Shown here piece after piece: positions 27,173-35,214 of a stretch of 35,214 nt of DNA (within the stretch, counting starts at the first letter, position 1; every line of letters starts with the position of its first letter). The stretch lies in contig CALACD010000040.1 of NCBI GenBank assembly GCA_937890445.1, forward strand, positions 1 through 35,214, read 5' to 3'. Source of the stretch: an uncultured Acidimicrobiia bacterium (GTDB lineage Bacteria > Actinomycetota > Acidimicrobiia > Acidimicrobiales > SZUA-35). The notes under the pieces are model-generated. The model was not told the DNA's origin. It saw only the letters and a program-made list of their open reading frames with translations, and made no database searches. The translations under genes were made by a program, and so were the position numbers.

Positions 27173-29241
27173 CACCGCCACTTGCATCCGACGGTGAACG
27201 CTCGACGGTGCGCGTCACCTGTACGCATGATTGTCCGGATGCGTGCTCGACGTTGGTCACCGTCGAGAACGGTACGGCCGTGGCGATCGGGGCGGACGAT
27301 CGTCACCCCGTGACCGGCCGCCACCTGTGCTCCAAGGTCGACCGATACCTCGAGCGGGTCTATGACCCGACCCGGTTGACCACACCGCTACGTCGGGTCG
27401 GGGTCAAGGGTCGAGGCGAGTTCGAGCCGATCACCTGGGACCGAGCCCTCGAGGAGATCACGCAACGATGGCGCCAGATCATCGACGACTCCGGTCCCGA
27501 AGCGATCCTGCCCTACTCGTATCTCGGCAGCATGGGCGCATTGGCCGCGTTCGGTCCCTCGTTCGCACTGTTCAACCATCTCGGCGCCAGTCAGTTGCAG
27601 CGGTCGATCTGCGGCGGTCAAGCCCTGGCCATCAACAACGCCCTGGGGCCCATGCAGGTCGATCCCGAACTACTACCCCATGCCGAGCTGATCATTTGCT
27701 GGGGTATCGACGTGGTGTCGACCTCGATCCACACGTGGGACCTGATCCGATCGGCCCGCAAGAACGGGGCGCGGTTGGTGGTGGTCGATCCGTACCGCTC
27801 GCCGACGGCGAAGCGAGCCGATGTCCATCTTGCCCTTCGCCCGGGTACCGATGGGGCGCTCGCGCTCGGCATGGCCCATGTCGTGATCGCCCAGGGCCTC
27901 ACCGACGAGCACTATGTCGAACAACACACGCGTGGCTTCGACGAGTTCGCGGCCGAGGTTGCGCTGTGGCCGCCGGACCGCGCCGCCGAGGTCACGGGGC
28001 TTGCCGAGAATCAGATCATCGAGCTGGCTCGACAGTATGCAGCGGCGGTGCCGGCGGCCATTCGTTTCGGCGTTGGCATGCAACGGGCCGCTGGTTCGGG
28101 AATGGCAGTGCGGGCCATCCAATGCCTTCCGGCCTTGACCGGGCAGTGGCGCCATCGCGCCGGCGGCATCGTCAACGCTCGGACGATGGCGTTGCTCGGC
28201 TTCGACAAGATGTGGGGCCCCGGTCCCGGTTCGGCCCGAACGTTCAACATGATCCAGCTCGGCCAGGCGCTCACCGACTCTGCGCTCGACCCGCCAGTTC
28301 AGGCGCTGTTCGTGTGGAACTCGAATCCGGCCATCATCTCCGGGGACCAGAATCACATTCGGCGAGGGCTGGAGCGAGAGGACCTGTTCACCGTGGTGCA
28401 CGACCTCTTCCTGACCGACACCGCCCGCTATGCCGACATCGTGCTGCCGGCGCCGTCGATGATCGAGCACGATGAACTGGTCGGGTCCTGGGGGTTCAAC
28501 TACGTCTCGGTGAATCGGGCTGCGATCGCTCCCATCGGTGAGTCGAAGCCCAATAGCGAGGTCGCTCGTCTGTTGGCAGACCGGCTCGGTATCGAGGACC
28601 CCGTCTTTTCGATGAGCGATGCCGAGCTGATCGGTTTCTGCCTCGACGGTTCGGGGGCCGAGGAGGCCGGCGCGTCTGCGGGCCGCCTCGACGAGGAGGG
28701 CTTCGTCCGTCTGCCCCATCCCGGCGGTGAGGTCCCGTTCGCCCACGGCGGATTCCCGGGCTCGCCCGATGGCCGCTTCGAGTTCAGTTCGGAGCGTTTC
28801 GATCAGGCCTTCGGGCTCGGAGGAGTGCCCCGATTCATAGCGCCGGCCGAGAGCCCGGAGTCGCGACCGGAATTGGCCGAGCGTTACCCGCTGCGGTTGT
28901 TGACGCTCAAACGTCCGCACAGCATCAATTCGTCGTATGGAGATCTGCCGGTGCTACGAGGTGCCGAACCGGAGCTGCTCATCGAGATGCATCCGAGCGA
29001 CGCCCGAGATCGTGGATTGCGTGCCGGTGATCGGGTGGCTGCTGTCAACGATCGGGGGCGGGTCGAGGGACGGGTTGCGGTGACCGAAGCCGTGATCGAG
29101 GGCGTGGTCGTGGTGCCCTTCGGTCGTTGGCTCGACGGTGGACAGGGCGCCAATGCGCTCACCAGTGACCGCTTGGGGGACCTCGGCGGGGGACCGACGT
29201 TCTGCGATGTCCTGGTCGACGTCGTGACGAGCCCCGAGTAG
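27169..29241 (+). CDS. Molybdopterin-dependent oxidoreductase with N-terminal Fe-S motif
   Basis: CTHDCPDAC...HLCSK; PVLRGAEPELLIEMHPSDARDRGLRAGDRVAAVNDRGRV molydop-binding region; GTGA overlap with upstream gene. ORF track start 27079 is too early. Confidence 0.88.
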   Translation: MTPPLASDGERSTVRVTCTHDCPDACSTLVTVENGTAVAIGADDRHPVTGRHLCSKVDRYLERVYDPTRLTTPLRRVGVKGRGEFEPITWDRALEEITQRWRQIIDDSGPEAILPYSYLGSMGALAAFGPSFALFNHLGASQLQRSICGGQALAINNALGPMQVDPELLPHAELIICWGIDVVSTSIHTWDLIRSARKNGARLVVVDPYRSPTAKRADVHLALRPGTDGALALGMAHVVIAQGLTDEHYVEQHTRGFDEFAAEVALWPPDRAAEVTGLAENQIIELARQYAAAVPAAIRFGVGMQRAAGSGMAVRAIQCLPALTGQWRHRAGGIVNARTMALLGFDKMWGPGPGSARTFNMIQLGQALTDSALDPPVQALFVWNSNPAIISGDQNHIRRGLEREDLFTVVHDLFLTDTARYADIVLPAPSMIEHDELVGSWGFNYVSVNRAAIAPIGESKPNSEVARLLADRLGIEDPVFSMSDAELIGFCLDGSGAEEAGASAGRLDEEGFVRLPHPGGEVPFAHGGFPGSPDGRFEFSSERFDQAFGLGGVPRFIAPAESPESRPELAERYPLRLLTLKRPHSINSSYGDLPVLRGAEPELLIEMHPSDARDRGLRAGDRVAAVNDRGRVEGRVAVTEAVIEGVVVVPFGRWLDGGQGANALTSDRLGDLGGGPTFCDVLVDVVTSPE

Positions 29242-29316
29242 TAGCGGGTCTCGGGTGGTCGCGGCCTCGAGTTGCCGCTGATCTCTGTTACGAACCTGCG
29301 ACAGCTTTCGAGTTGT

Positions 29317-29343
29317 GGAACTGGTTCCCCTTGAACCCTCGTC
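29317..29343 (+). promoter_or_regulatory. Candidate ECF-sigma-type promoter (GGAAC-N18-CGTC)
   Basis: GGAAC 29317-29321, CGTC 29340-29343, about 37 nt before ATG 29381. Confidence 0.4.
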
Positions 29344-29380
29344 ACAGCCGCCGACCGGGAACGAGATCGAGGAGAACTCC

Positions 29381-30850
29381 ATGACACCGAACACCACGAT
29401 GGCTCGCCGCCGATGCCCGAGGCGACTGTGGTCGCTCGTGTTGAGCCTGCTCCTGCTGGCCACGGCATGCAGTTCCAACGACGAGGACAGCAGTACGGCT
29501 GACTCAGGTTTCGACACCGCCGGCGTTGCGACCGATGCCGAGATGGAGCCTGACGAGGTCGAGGTCTTCGCCGAACAACGTGCGGTCGAGGACGCTGCTT
29601 CTGACGAAGCCTCCGCCGACGGCGTTGCCCTCGCCGATTCGGGCGCGCCAGCCAGTGCGGCCACGCCGACGGGGTTGACTCCGGCCGATCTCGGACGCGA
29701 CATCATCTTCACCGCCGAGGTCGAGGTCGACGTCGACGACGTGGCCAGTGCCGGCGAGGAGGCAGTGGCAGCGATCGACCGACTCGGCGGATTCGTGTTC
29801 GGTCAGGAGTCCATCGGAGGTGCCGAACCGTCGTCGATCTTCACGTTCAAGGTGCGTCCAGCCGACTTCGGCCGAGCCCTGGAGACCCTCGCCGGGATCG
29901 GGGATCTCCGCAATCAGTCGGTATCGGCCGACGATGTCACCGAACGTGTGGTCGACATCGAGAGCCGCATCCAGGTGGCGGAGTTGGGCGTCGAACGGCT
30001 CCGGGCCGCACTGGAGGCGACGGTGTCGCTCGATGACTTCGCCGAGGTCGAGCGACTCTTGATCGATCGTGAGACCGAGCTGGAGTTGCTCCGAGGTCAG
30101 CTGCGCTCGGTACAGGACCAGATCGACCTGGCCACCATCACCCTGATCCTTTCCCAGGACCGGGTGCAGAACAATCTCGAGCTGGTTGTGTCGGTGTACG
30201 AAGAGCACGACGACGGTCTGGCGTGCCCTGGTCAGCAAGACCTGTCGGTCGAGGCGAAGACGGATCTGACGGTCTGTTTCGAACTGGTCAACACCGGCGA
30301 TCAGACCCTCGGTGAGCTCACGTTGACCGATACGGGGCTGGGCATCGATGCCGAGACGGCACTGATCTCGGTGTTCGGTGGCCTCGACGATTCGCTGGCA
30401 CCCGGTCAGAGCTTGATCGTTGCCTTCGAGACGTCTCCGGAGCGCGATCTTCGGTTGCGGACGCGGGCCGGTGGCCAGCCGGTGGCCGTCGAGGGTGGGG
30501 AGCCGGCCGGGCCTCCTGTCTCCACGGTACGGAACCTCGACCTGCGAGTCCGTCCCGGTGACGATGCACCGGGCTTCTCCGACGGGTTCGGCGCCGGTCG
30601 CGACCTCCTGGCCGGCTTGTGGTCGATCGCTCGGGTGGTTGTCGGATTCCTCGTTCCGCTGCTGGTCCTGCTGCCGTTCTTCGCTGCATTCGGATGGTTG
30701 GCTGCGCAATGGCGGAAACGCTCCGCGGTCCGGCGAGCGCACAAGCGTGCGGCCAAGGCTCCGATGGCTCCTCCGCCCCCCAGCTTCGTGCCCCCTTCAC
30801 CTCCGACGCCTCCCGCTGATGTCGGCGCTAAATCAGGGACCGACGGCTAG
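29381..30850 (+). CDS. DUF4349-domain lipoprotein
   Basis: Lipobox LLLATACSS; DIIFTAEVEVDVDDVASAGEEAVAAIDRLGGFVFGQES...FKVRPADFGRALETLAGIG...RVVDIESRIQVAELGVERLRAAL; C-terminal TM; SD AGGAGAA. Confidence 0.85.
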   Translation: MTPNTTMARRRCPRRLWSLVLSLLLLATACSSNDEDSSTADSGFDTAGVATDAEMEPDEVEVFAEQRAVEDAASDEASADGVALADSGAPASAATPTGLTPADLGRDIIFTAEVEVDVDDVASAGEEAVAAIDRLGGFVFGQESIGGAEPSSIFTFKVRPADFGRALETLAGIGDLRNQSVSADDVTERVVDIESRIQVAELGVERLRAALEATVSLDDFAEVERLLIDRETELELLRGQLRSVQDQIDLATITLILSQDRVQNNLELVVSVYEEHDDGLACPGQQDLSVEAKTDLTVCFELVNTGDQTLGELTLTDTGLGIDAETALISVFGGLDDSLAPGQSLIVAFETSPERDLRLRTRAGGQPVAVEGGEPAGPPVSTVRNLDLRVRPGDDAPGFSDGFGAGRDLLAGLWSIARVVVGFLVPLLVLLPFFAAFGWLAAQWRKRSAVRRAHKRAAKAPMAPPPPSFVPPSPPTPPADVGAKSGTDG

Positions 30851-30917
30851 CGCCCGAGCCCGTTCCTGGAACCGATAATCGCATCGGATGGAAGAGCGTT
30901 CGGCATAGGTTGGCACC

Positions 30918-32060
30918 GTGTCCGTTCGTTGGCTGTATGCGTTGAACTTCCTGATGGCCACGTCCATCGGACTCGTGTTCGTCTTCCTGGCCGATGTCCA
31001 GGACCGGTACGGCTTGGCCGATTGGCAGCTGGGCTTCGTGGCATCGATGGGGTTCGTCGCGGCGCTGGTGACGCAACTGTTGCTGGCGCCGGCCCTCGAC
31101 CGGGGTCACGTCCGAAACCTCGCCTGGCTGGCGGTGGTGGTCGGAGCGGCCGGTACGGCCGGTTTTGCCGTCGCTGACTCCTTCTGGCTCTTGGGCCTGG
31201 CTCGTGGGATGTCGGGGGTCGGACTCGGGCTGTTCGGCGTCGTGGCCCGCAAGGTGCTGATCGGCCTCGACATCGCCGGCGGTGGAGCGAAGGTCGGAAT
31301 GTTGTTGTCCACCGCAGTCGCCGGCTTCCTGGCCGGCCCCGGGTTGGGGGCCGCACTGGGCGCCATCTCGTTTCGCACACCGTTTCTGGTGGTGGGCGCA
31401 TTGATCGTCGTGGTCGGCCTTCCGGCCGCTCGGCTGGCAGCGTCGCGTCCGGTTGCGACGGCTCCCGTCGACTACCGGGATGTGGGCCTCCTGCTCCGCA
31501 AGCCTCGCGTGCAGGTGGCCGTTCTGGCTCAGCTCCTCGTGTTCGGCTTCATCGGCATCTTCGATGCGACCATTGATCGCTACCTCACCGATCTGGGCGC
31601 GAGCACAACTGCGATTGCGTTCGCCATCCTGGTGACCGGTTTGCCGTTGTTGGTCATCCCGTCGCGGGCGGGAGCGTTGGCCGAACGTGTGGGGGGTGCG
31701 CGTGTGGTGTTCCCCGCGATGCTGTTGGCCCTGCCCTGCATGGCGTTGTTCGGCGTCGTGCCGGGAGCATTCATGTTCGCGTTGGTCGGGTTCTTCCAGG
31801 GCGCGTCGGAGTCGTTCGCTTCGATGGGGGGCCAAGTACTGGTGCTCGAGGCCTCGGGGGCCGAACGCTCGGCCATTGGGAGCGCAGTTCTGGAAGTGGT
31901 CGGAATGGCGACTGCCGCCATCACGTCGGTCCTGGCTCCCATTGTGTACGGAAGTCATGGGTCGGAGACCCTCTTCGGGGGCTATGCCGCGTTCGGTGTT
32001 GTGGTGGTGGTCGTCGCTGCCTTGCGCATCCGATCCATCCCGGCTGACCTGCCGAGGTGA
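30918..32060 (+). CDS. MFS transporter
   Basis: About 12 hydrophobic segments; MFS pattern ARGMSGVGLGLFGVVARK...; GTG start with TAGGTT 6 nt upstream. Confidence 0.85.
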   Translation: MSVRWLYALNFLMATSIGLVFVFLADVQDRYGLADWQLGFVASMGFVAALVTQLLLAPALDRGHVRNLAWLAVVVGAAGTAGFAVADSFWLLGLARGMSGVGLGLFGVVARKVLIGLDIAGGGAKVGMLLSTAVAGFLAGPGLGAALGAISFRTPFLVVGALIVVVGLPAARLAASRPVATAPVDYRDVGLLLRKPRVQVAVLAQLLVFGFIGIFDATIDRYLTDLGASTTAIAFAILVTGLPLLVIPSRAGALAERVGGARVVFPAMLLALPCMALFGVVPGAFMFALVGFFQGASESFASMGGQVLVLEASGAERSAIGSAVLEVVGMATAAITSVLAPIVYGSHGSETLFGGYAAFGVVVVVVAALRIRSIPADLPR

Positions 32061-32062
32061 TC

Positions 32063-32389
32063 TCAGGGCTCCAGAACGATCCAGCCTCGGCTCTGGAGTT
32101 CTGCAGCCAGTTCCTGGTCGGAGTACTTCCCCAGCGCGAGTTGTCGGGTCGTGCGTTTGGCCTCTGCCGGCACCGAGGGTGTCTGGGATTCGAACGGAGT
32201 CTGTTCGAGCTGTTCGATGAACGTGTCCGCTTCCTCGACGGTGAACTTGCCGCCGGCCTGTCGTTGGCTGAACCCCATCGGGCCTCGTGCGTCGCGGAAA
32301 TCGCGATGACCGGCTTGATGGAGCAGCGCCAACAGTTGTTCGATCTGTCGGTGATTGGCGGGAGGTCCCGAGTTCTGTCCGAAGGCCAT
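32063..32389 (-). CDS. Small hypothetical protein
   Basis: MAFGQNSGPPANHRQIEQLLALLHQAGHRDFRDARGPMGFSQRQAGGKFTVEEADTFIEQLEQ...; GAGACT 7 nt before ATG. Confidence 0.65.
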   Translation of the reverse strand: MAFGQNSGPPANHRQIEQLLALLHQAGHRDFRDARGPMGFSQRQAGGKFTVEEADTFIEQLEQTPFESQTPSVPAEAKRTTRQLALGKYSDQELAAELQSRGWIVLEP

Positions 32390-32477
32390 GCCGGACAGTC
32401 TCTCACGCCCCTGTGACAAGCGAACCAGGAGTGCGCGATGGCCCAGACCTCGGTCGGATCGATCGGGATCGTCGTGT

Positions 32478-33548
32478 TCAGAGCTCGTTCTGTGGGGTGT
32501 GTCCCGGTTGCTCGGACGCATCGCCGGTGGCCGAGGTCGATTCGTTGCGGAGCCAGATCGTGCGCTGGGGGAAGGGGATCTCGATTCCTGCCTCGTCGAA
32601 CGCCCGCTTCAATCGAGCCCGAATGACGCGTGCCACCACGAACTGCTCGGCCGGCTCGGTCTTGACGACGGCCCGAATGACGATGGCATCGGGCCCGAAC
32701 GATTCGACGCCGAGTACCTGAGGTTCCTCGATGATCGTCGCGTCCTCGAGGTTCTCGTGCCACAACGTGTCCAACACGGACTTGATGGTCTGGGTGGCGA
32801 AATCCAGGTCGGTGTCGTAGGCGACTTCGATGTCGAGCAACGACTTCGACCAGAGCTGCGACGTGTTCCCGACACGTCGGATCTCGCCATTCGGAACGAT
32901 CCAGAGCACACCGGCGGCGTCGCGCAGGCGCGTCGTTCGCAGCGTCACGCTCTCGATGACTCCGATCGCCTCGCCGACATCCACGATGTCTCCAACGCCG
33001 TACTGATCTTCGATGAGGATGAAGATGCCGGCCAGGAAGTCGCGGACCAGTGATTGGGCACCGAAGCCGAGGGCCACACCGGCCACGCCGGCTCCGGCGA
33101 TGAGAGGTGCCAGGTTGATGTCGACTTCGCCCAGGATCATCAGCGCAGCGAAGAACCAGATGGCTGATCGGGCCAGACTCTTCAGAACGGCTGCGAGGGT
33201 GACCGTTCGCTGTCGGGTACGCAACTGCTGGTCTCCGAGCGAGCGGACACGATCCATGCCGCGGGTGACCAGACTGTCGTCGCCCGATTCGTCAGTTGCC
33301 GGCCCTTGGTGCGAACCCAGCCCGTCGACGAAGCGGGTGATGGAAGCCGAAACGATCTTGGAAAGGATGTACGCCGCGAGCAGGATCAGGCCGATGCGCA
33401 GTGGCCGGTCGATCAACCAGTTCGTCAGTCCTGCGATTCGTTCGCTTCCCGTCCGGTCGAACACGACCTCGCACAGGAGCCCCGGCTCGTCTCCGCAGGC
33501 TGAGGTGACATCGGCGAATGTCAGGGCAGAGACGGGCAGTCCGGTCAC
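32478..33548 (-). CDS. MscS-family mechanosensitive ion channel
   Basis: AGAGVAGVALGFGAQSLVRDFLAGIFILIEDQYGVGDIVDVGEAIGVIESVTLRTTRLRDAAGVLWIVPNGEIRRVGN; GTG 33548 with TACGGT 7 nt upstream. Confidence 0.93.
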   Translation of the reverse strand: MTGLPVSALTFADVTSACGDEPGLLCEVVFDRTGSERIAGLTNWLIDRPLRIGLILLAAYILSKIVSASITRFVDGLGSHQGPATDESGDDSLVTRGMDRVRSLGDQQLRTRQRTVTLAAVLKSLARSAIWFFAALMILGEVDINLAPLIAGAGVAGVALGFGAQSLVRDFLAGIFILIEDQYGVGDIVDVGEAIGVIESVTLRTTRLRDAAGVLWIVPNGEIRRVGNTSQLWSKSLLDIEVAYDTDLDFATQTIKSVLDTLWHENLEDATIIEEPQVLGVESFGPDAIVIRAVVKTEPAEQFVVARVIRARLKRAFDEAGIEIPFPQRTIWLRNESTSATGDASEQPGHTPQNEL

Positions 33549-33595
33549 GGGGCTGACCGTAGCGCGCCCGACCGGACGAACGAGCGGTCTGCCAT

Positions 33596-34855
33596 TTGGT
33601 GTCGTCGGCACCCCATAGCCGCGTGGCTGTGGCCGATACTGCGGCCGTCGACTCTCCCGATGCGAGTGCATCCAGCGCCATGATCCCAACCCGCGACAAC
33701 GAGACGCACATCGAGGCGGCCCGCCTCGGCATGCTCATTCCCGCGGTCCGCAGATCGTTCCTGACCAGCGCCCTCTCCATCACCATCTTCTCGGTGTTGC
33801 TGTTCCGTTTCAGCCCGGTTGGCCTCTCGCTTTGGTTGGGGCTGCGGGCGGTCGTGACGGTCGTCGGTCTCGGCGTTCTCCAGCAACTCTCTGCTCCAAC
33901 GGTGACGTCGACTCGTCGAAAGCGGTCTCTCGTCACGCTGATGGCGGTCAGCGGCGTGGTGTGGGGACTCATCCCTGCCTTCGTGCAGCCCGCTGATCCG
34001 GAATGGAGAGCGGTGACGATCCTGTGGCTGTTCGGCAATCAGTCGGTGATCACCGCCGTGTGCTCGGCCTCCCGTGCAGTCTTTCGGGCTGCGGCGGGAA
34101 GCGTGACCCTCGTCGGAGCGGTAGCCATCGCCAGCGGCGGCGACTCGTTCGGGTTGGTGCTCGCCGCCCTGCTCTTGCTCGGCGGTGTCTATTCCTCCAG
34201 CATCTCGACCTCCATCCACCGGGTCGTGACCGCTGCGATCGAAGGGCAGCTGGAGACGGCGGAACTGGCCTCGTCACTCACGCAGCGTCAGGTCGAACTC
34301 GAATCGGCCAACCGATTGTTGGAGGATCTGGCCAGTCGAGATGGCCTGACCAGGCTCCCGAACCGTCGGAGCTTCGCCACTTCTGTTGCCGATGAGGACG
34401 GGCACCTCCGGGTCGGTTGCTGGGTCGGCTTCATCGACCTCGACCGGTTCAAGACCATCAACGACACGCTCGGACATGCCGTCGGCGACCTTGTCCTGAT
34501 CACCGTGGCCGATCGCTGGTCGAGGCTGCTCCCAGTCGGGGCGTTGCTCGCTCGGACCGGCGGGGACGAGTTCGCTCTTTTCCTACCGAACGCCGGGGCA
34601 GACGAAGCACTCGAGTTGGCGCAGCGACTCATCGGCTCGCTGGCCGACCCGATCGACGTCGACGAAGCGAACCCCATCGACGTTTCCTGCTCGATCGGAA
34701 TGTGTCGCGGCGCTGCCGGCGAACCGTTCGCATCGGCAATGGTCCGGGCCGATGCCGCGCTCTATGAGATGAAGACCAAGGGCCGCAACGGAGTCGTTCT
34801 ACGCTCCGCCGCCACGACGGATCCCGCCACGACGGGATTCGACGAAGGCGCATGA
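33596..34855 (+). CDS. Membrane GGDEF-domain (diguanylate cyclase) protein; start uncertain
   Basis: DGLTRLPNRRSF...FIDLDRFKTINDTLGHAVGD...RTGGDEFALFLP; N-terminal hydrophobic segments. Confidence 0.9.
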   Translation: MVSSAPHSRVAVADTAAVDSPDASASSAMIPTRDNETHIEAARLGMLIPAVRRSFLTSALSITIFSVLLFRFSPVGLSLWLGLRAVVTVVGLGVLQQLSAPTVTSTRRKRSLVTLMAVSGVVWGLIPAFVQPADPEWRAVTILWLFGNQSVITAVCSASRAVFRAAAGSVTLVGAVAIASGGDSFGLVLAALLLLGGVYSSSISTSIHRVVTAAIEGQLETAELASSLTQRQVELESANRLLEDLASRDGLTRLPNRRSFATSVADEDGHLRVGCWVGFIDLDRFKTINDTLGHAVGDLVLITVADRWSRLLPVGALLARTGGDEFALFLPNAGADEALELAQRLIGSLADPIDVDEANPIDVSCSIGMCRGAAGEPFASAMVRADAALYEMKTKGRNGVVLRSAATTDPATTGFDEGA

Positions 34856-34946
34856 TCGGGTCGGGCCGACACGGACCTCGTGGTGCTGGGCCGGACCGGC
34901 GGACCCGGTTGTTCCCTCGGCCCACCTGATCGGTAGGTTGGCCGAT

Positions 34947-35214
34947 GTGGCCGAGGCTCTCAGCGACGAACAGCGACGAGACGCCGCCGCCGGTGACGTC
35001 AACGTGCTTGCGTTTCTGATGCTGGTCGGCAGCTCGGTCTTCGCTCTGGTCAACCTCTGGGTCGGGACGATGAGCTGGATCGCTGTCGTCTTGTCGGTCA
35101 CGTCGACGATGGCATGGTCGGGCGGGCTCTGGCGCCGATCGCCGGTCACCACCTCGTTCGTCAAGATCGGTTTCGGGTTGAGCGGCCTTGCCGCCCCCGT
35201 GTTCGGCCTCGTCG
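34947..35214 (+). CDS. Partial (runs off right edge) membrane protein
   Basis: VAEALSDEQRRDAAAGDVNVLAFLMLVGSSVFALVNLWVGTMSWIAVVLSVTSTMAWSGGLW... open to the edge; TAGGTT 7 nt before GTG. Confidence 0.55.
   Translation, partial: MAEALSDEQRRDAAAGDVNVLAFLMLVGSSVFALVNLWVGTMSWIAVVLSVTSTMAWSGGLWRRSPVTTSFVKIGFGLSGLAAPVFGLV

Noticed and set aside
1-35214. CRISPR arrays, tRNA/rRNA genes, transposases, prophage or toxin-antitoxin/defence islands
   Set aside because: No regularly spaced repeats, tRNA-like cloverleafs, recombinase/transposase motifs or recognised defence proteins seen; region reads as core/soft-core chromosome.

Overview
GC-rich actinobacterial chromosomal window, probably Acidimicrobiia-like (inferred from gene content and composition). 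It is densely packed with about 31 protein genes. I see no rRNA, tRNA, CRISPR array, transposase or prophage. Recognisable genes: zinc-ribbon/adenylate cyclase/AAA regulator, 1-Cys peroxiredoxin, L-2-hydroxyglutarate oxidase (lhgO), LysM lipoprotein, rsgA, S9 peptidase, WS/DGAT acyltransferase, 3Fe-4S-type ferredoxin, class A PBP operon, TasA-like secreted protein, YihY/BrkB protein, GNAT/FemAB-like protein, a pair of coiled-coil paralogs, cytoplasmic-looking GH92 mannosidase coupled to a GT4 glycosyltransferase, polysaccharide deacetylase, SRPBCC protein, CMD-family protein coupled to a molybdopterin oxidoreductase, DUF4349 lipoprotein, MFS transporter, MscS channel and GGDEF protein. The best leads are: (1) a structured leader at 11995-12089 with two mutually exclusive hairpins, one hiding the Shine-Dalgarno/GTG of the PBP operon; (2) the third gene of that operon, a membrane-anchored HtrA-like pseudoprotease with His->Gln and Ser->Glu; (3) about a dozen leaderless-promoter signatures (TANNNT or TAGAAC 6-8 nt before ATG/GTG) that reset start codons; (4) a 23-bp start-region duplication creating an 8-codon uORF coupled to a small membrane protein; (5) a 12/13-bp inverted repeat upstream of the ferredoxin; (6) an HTH/coiled-coil paralog pair. 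All calls were made by eye, with no database search or folding computation.
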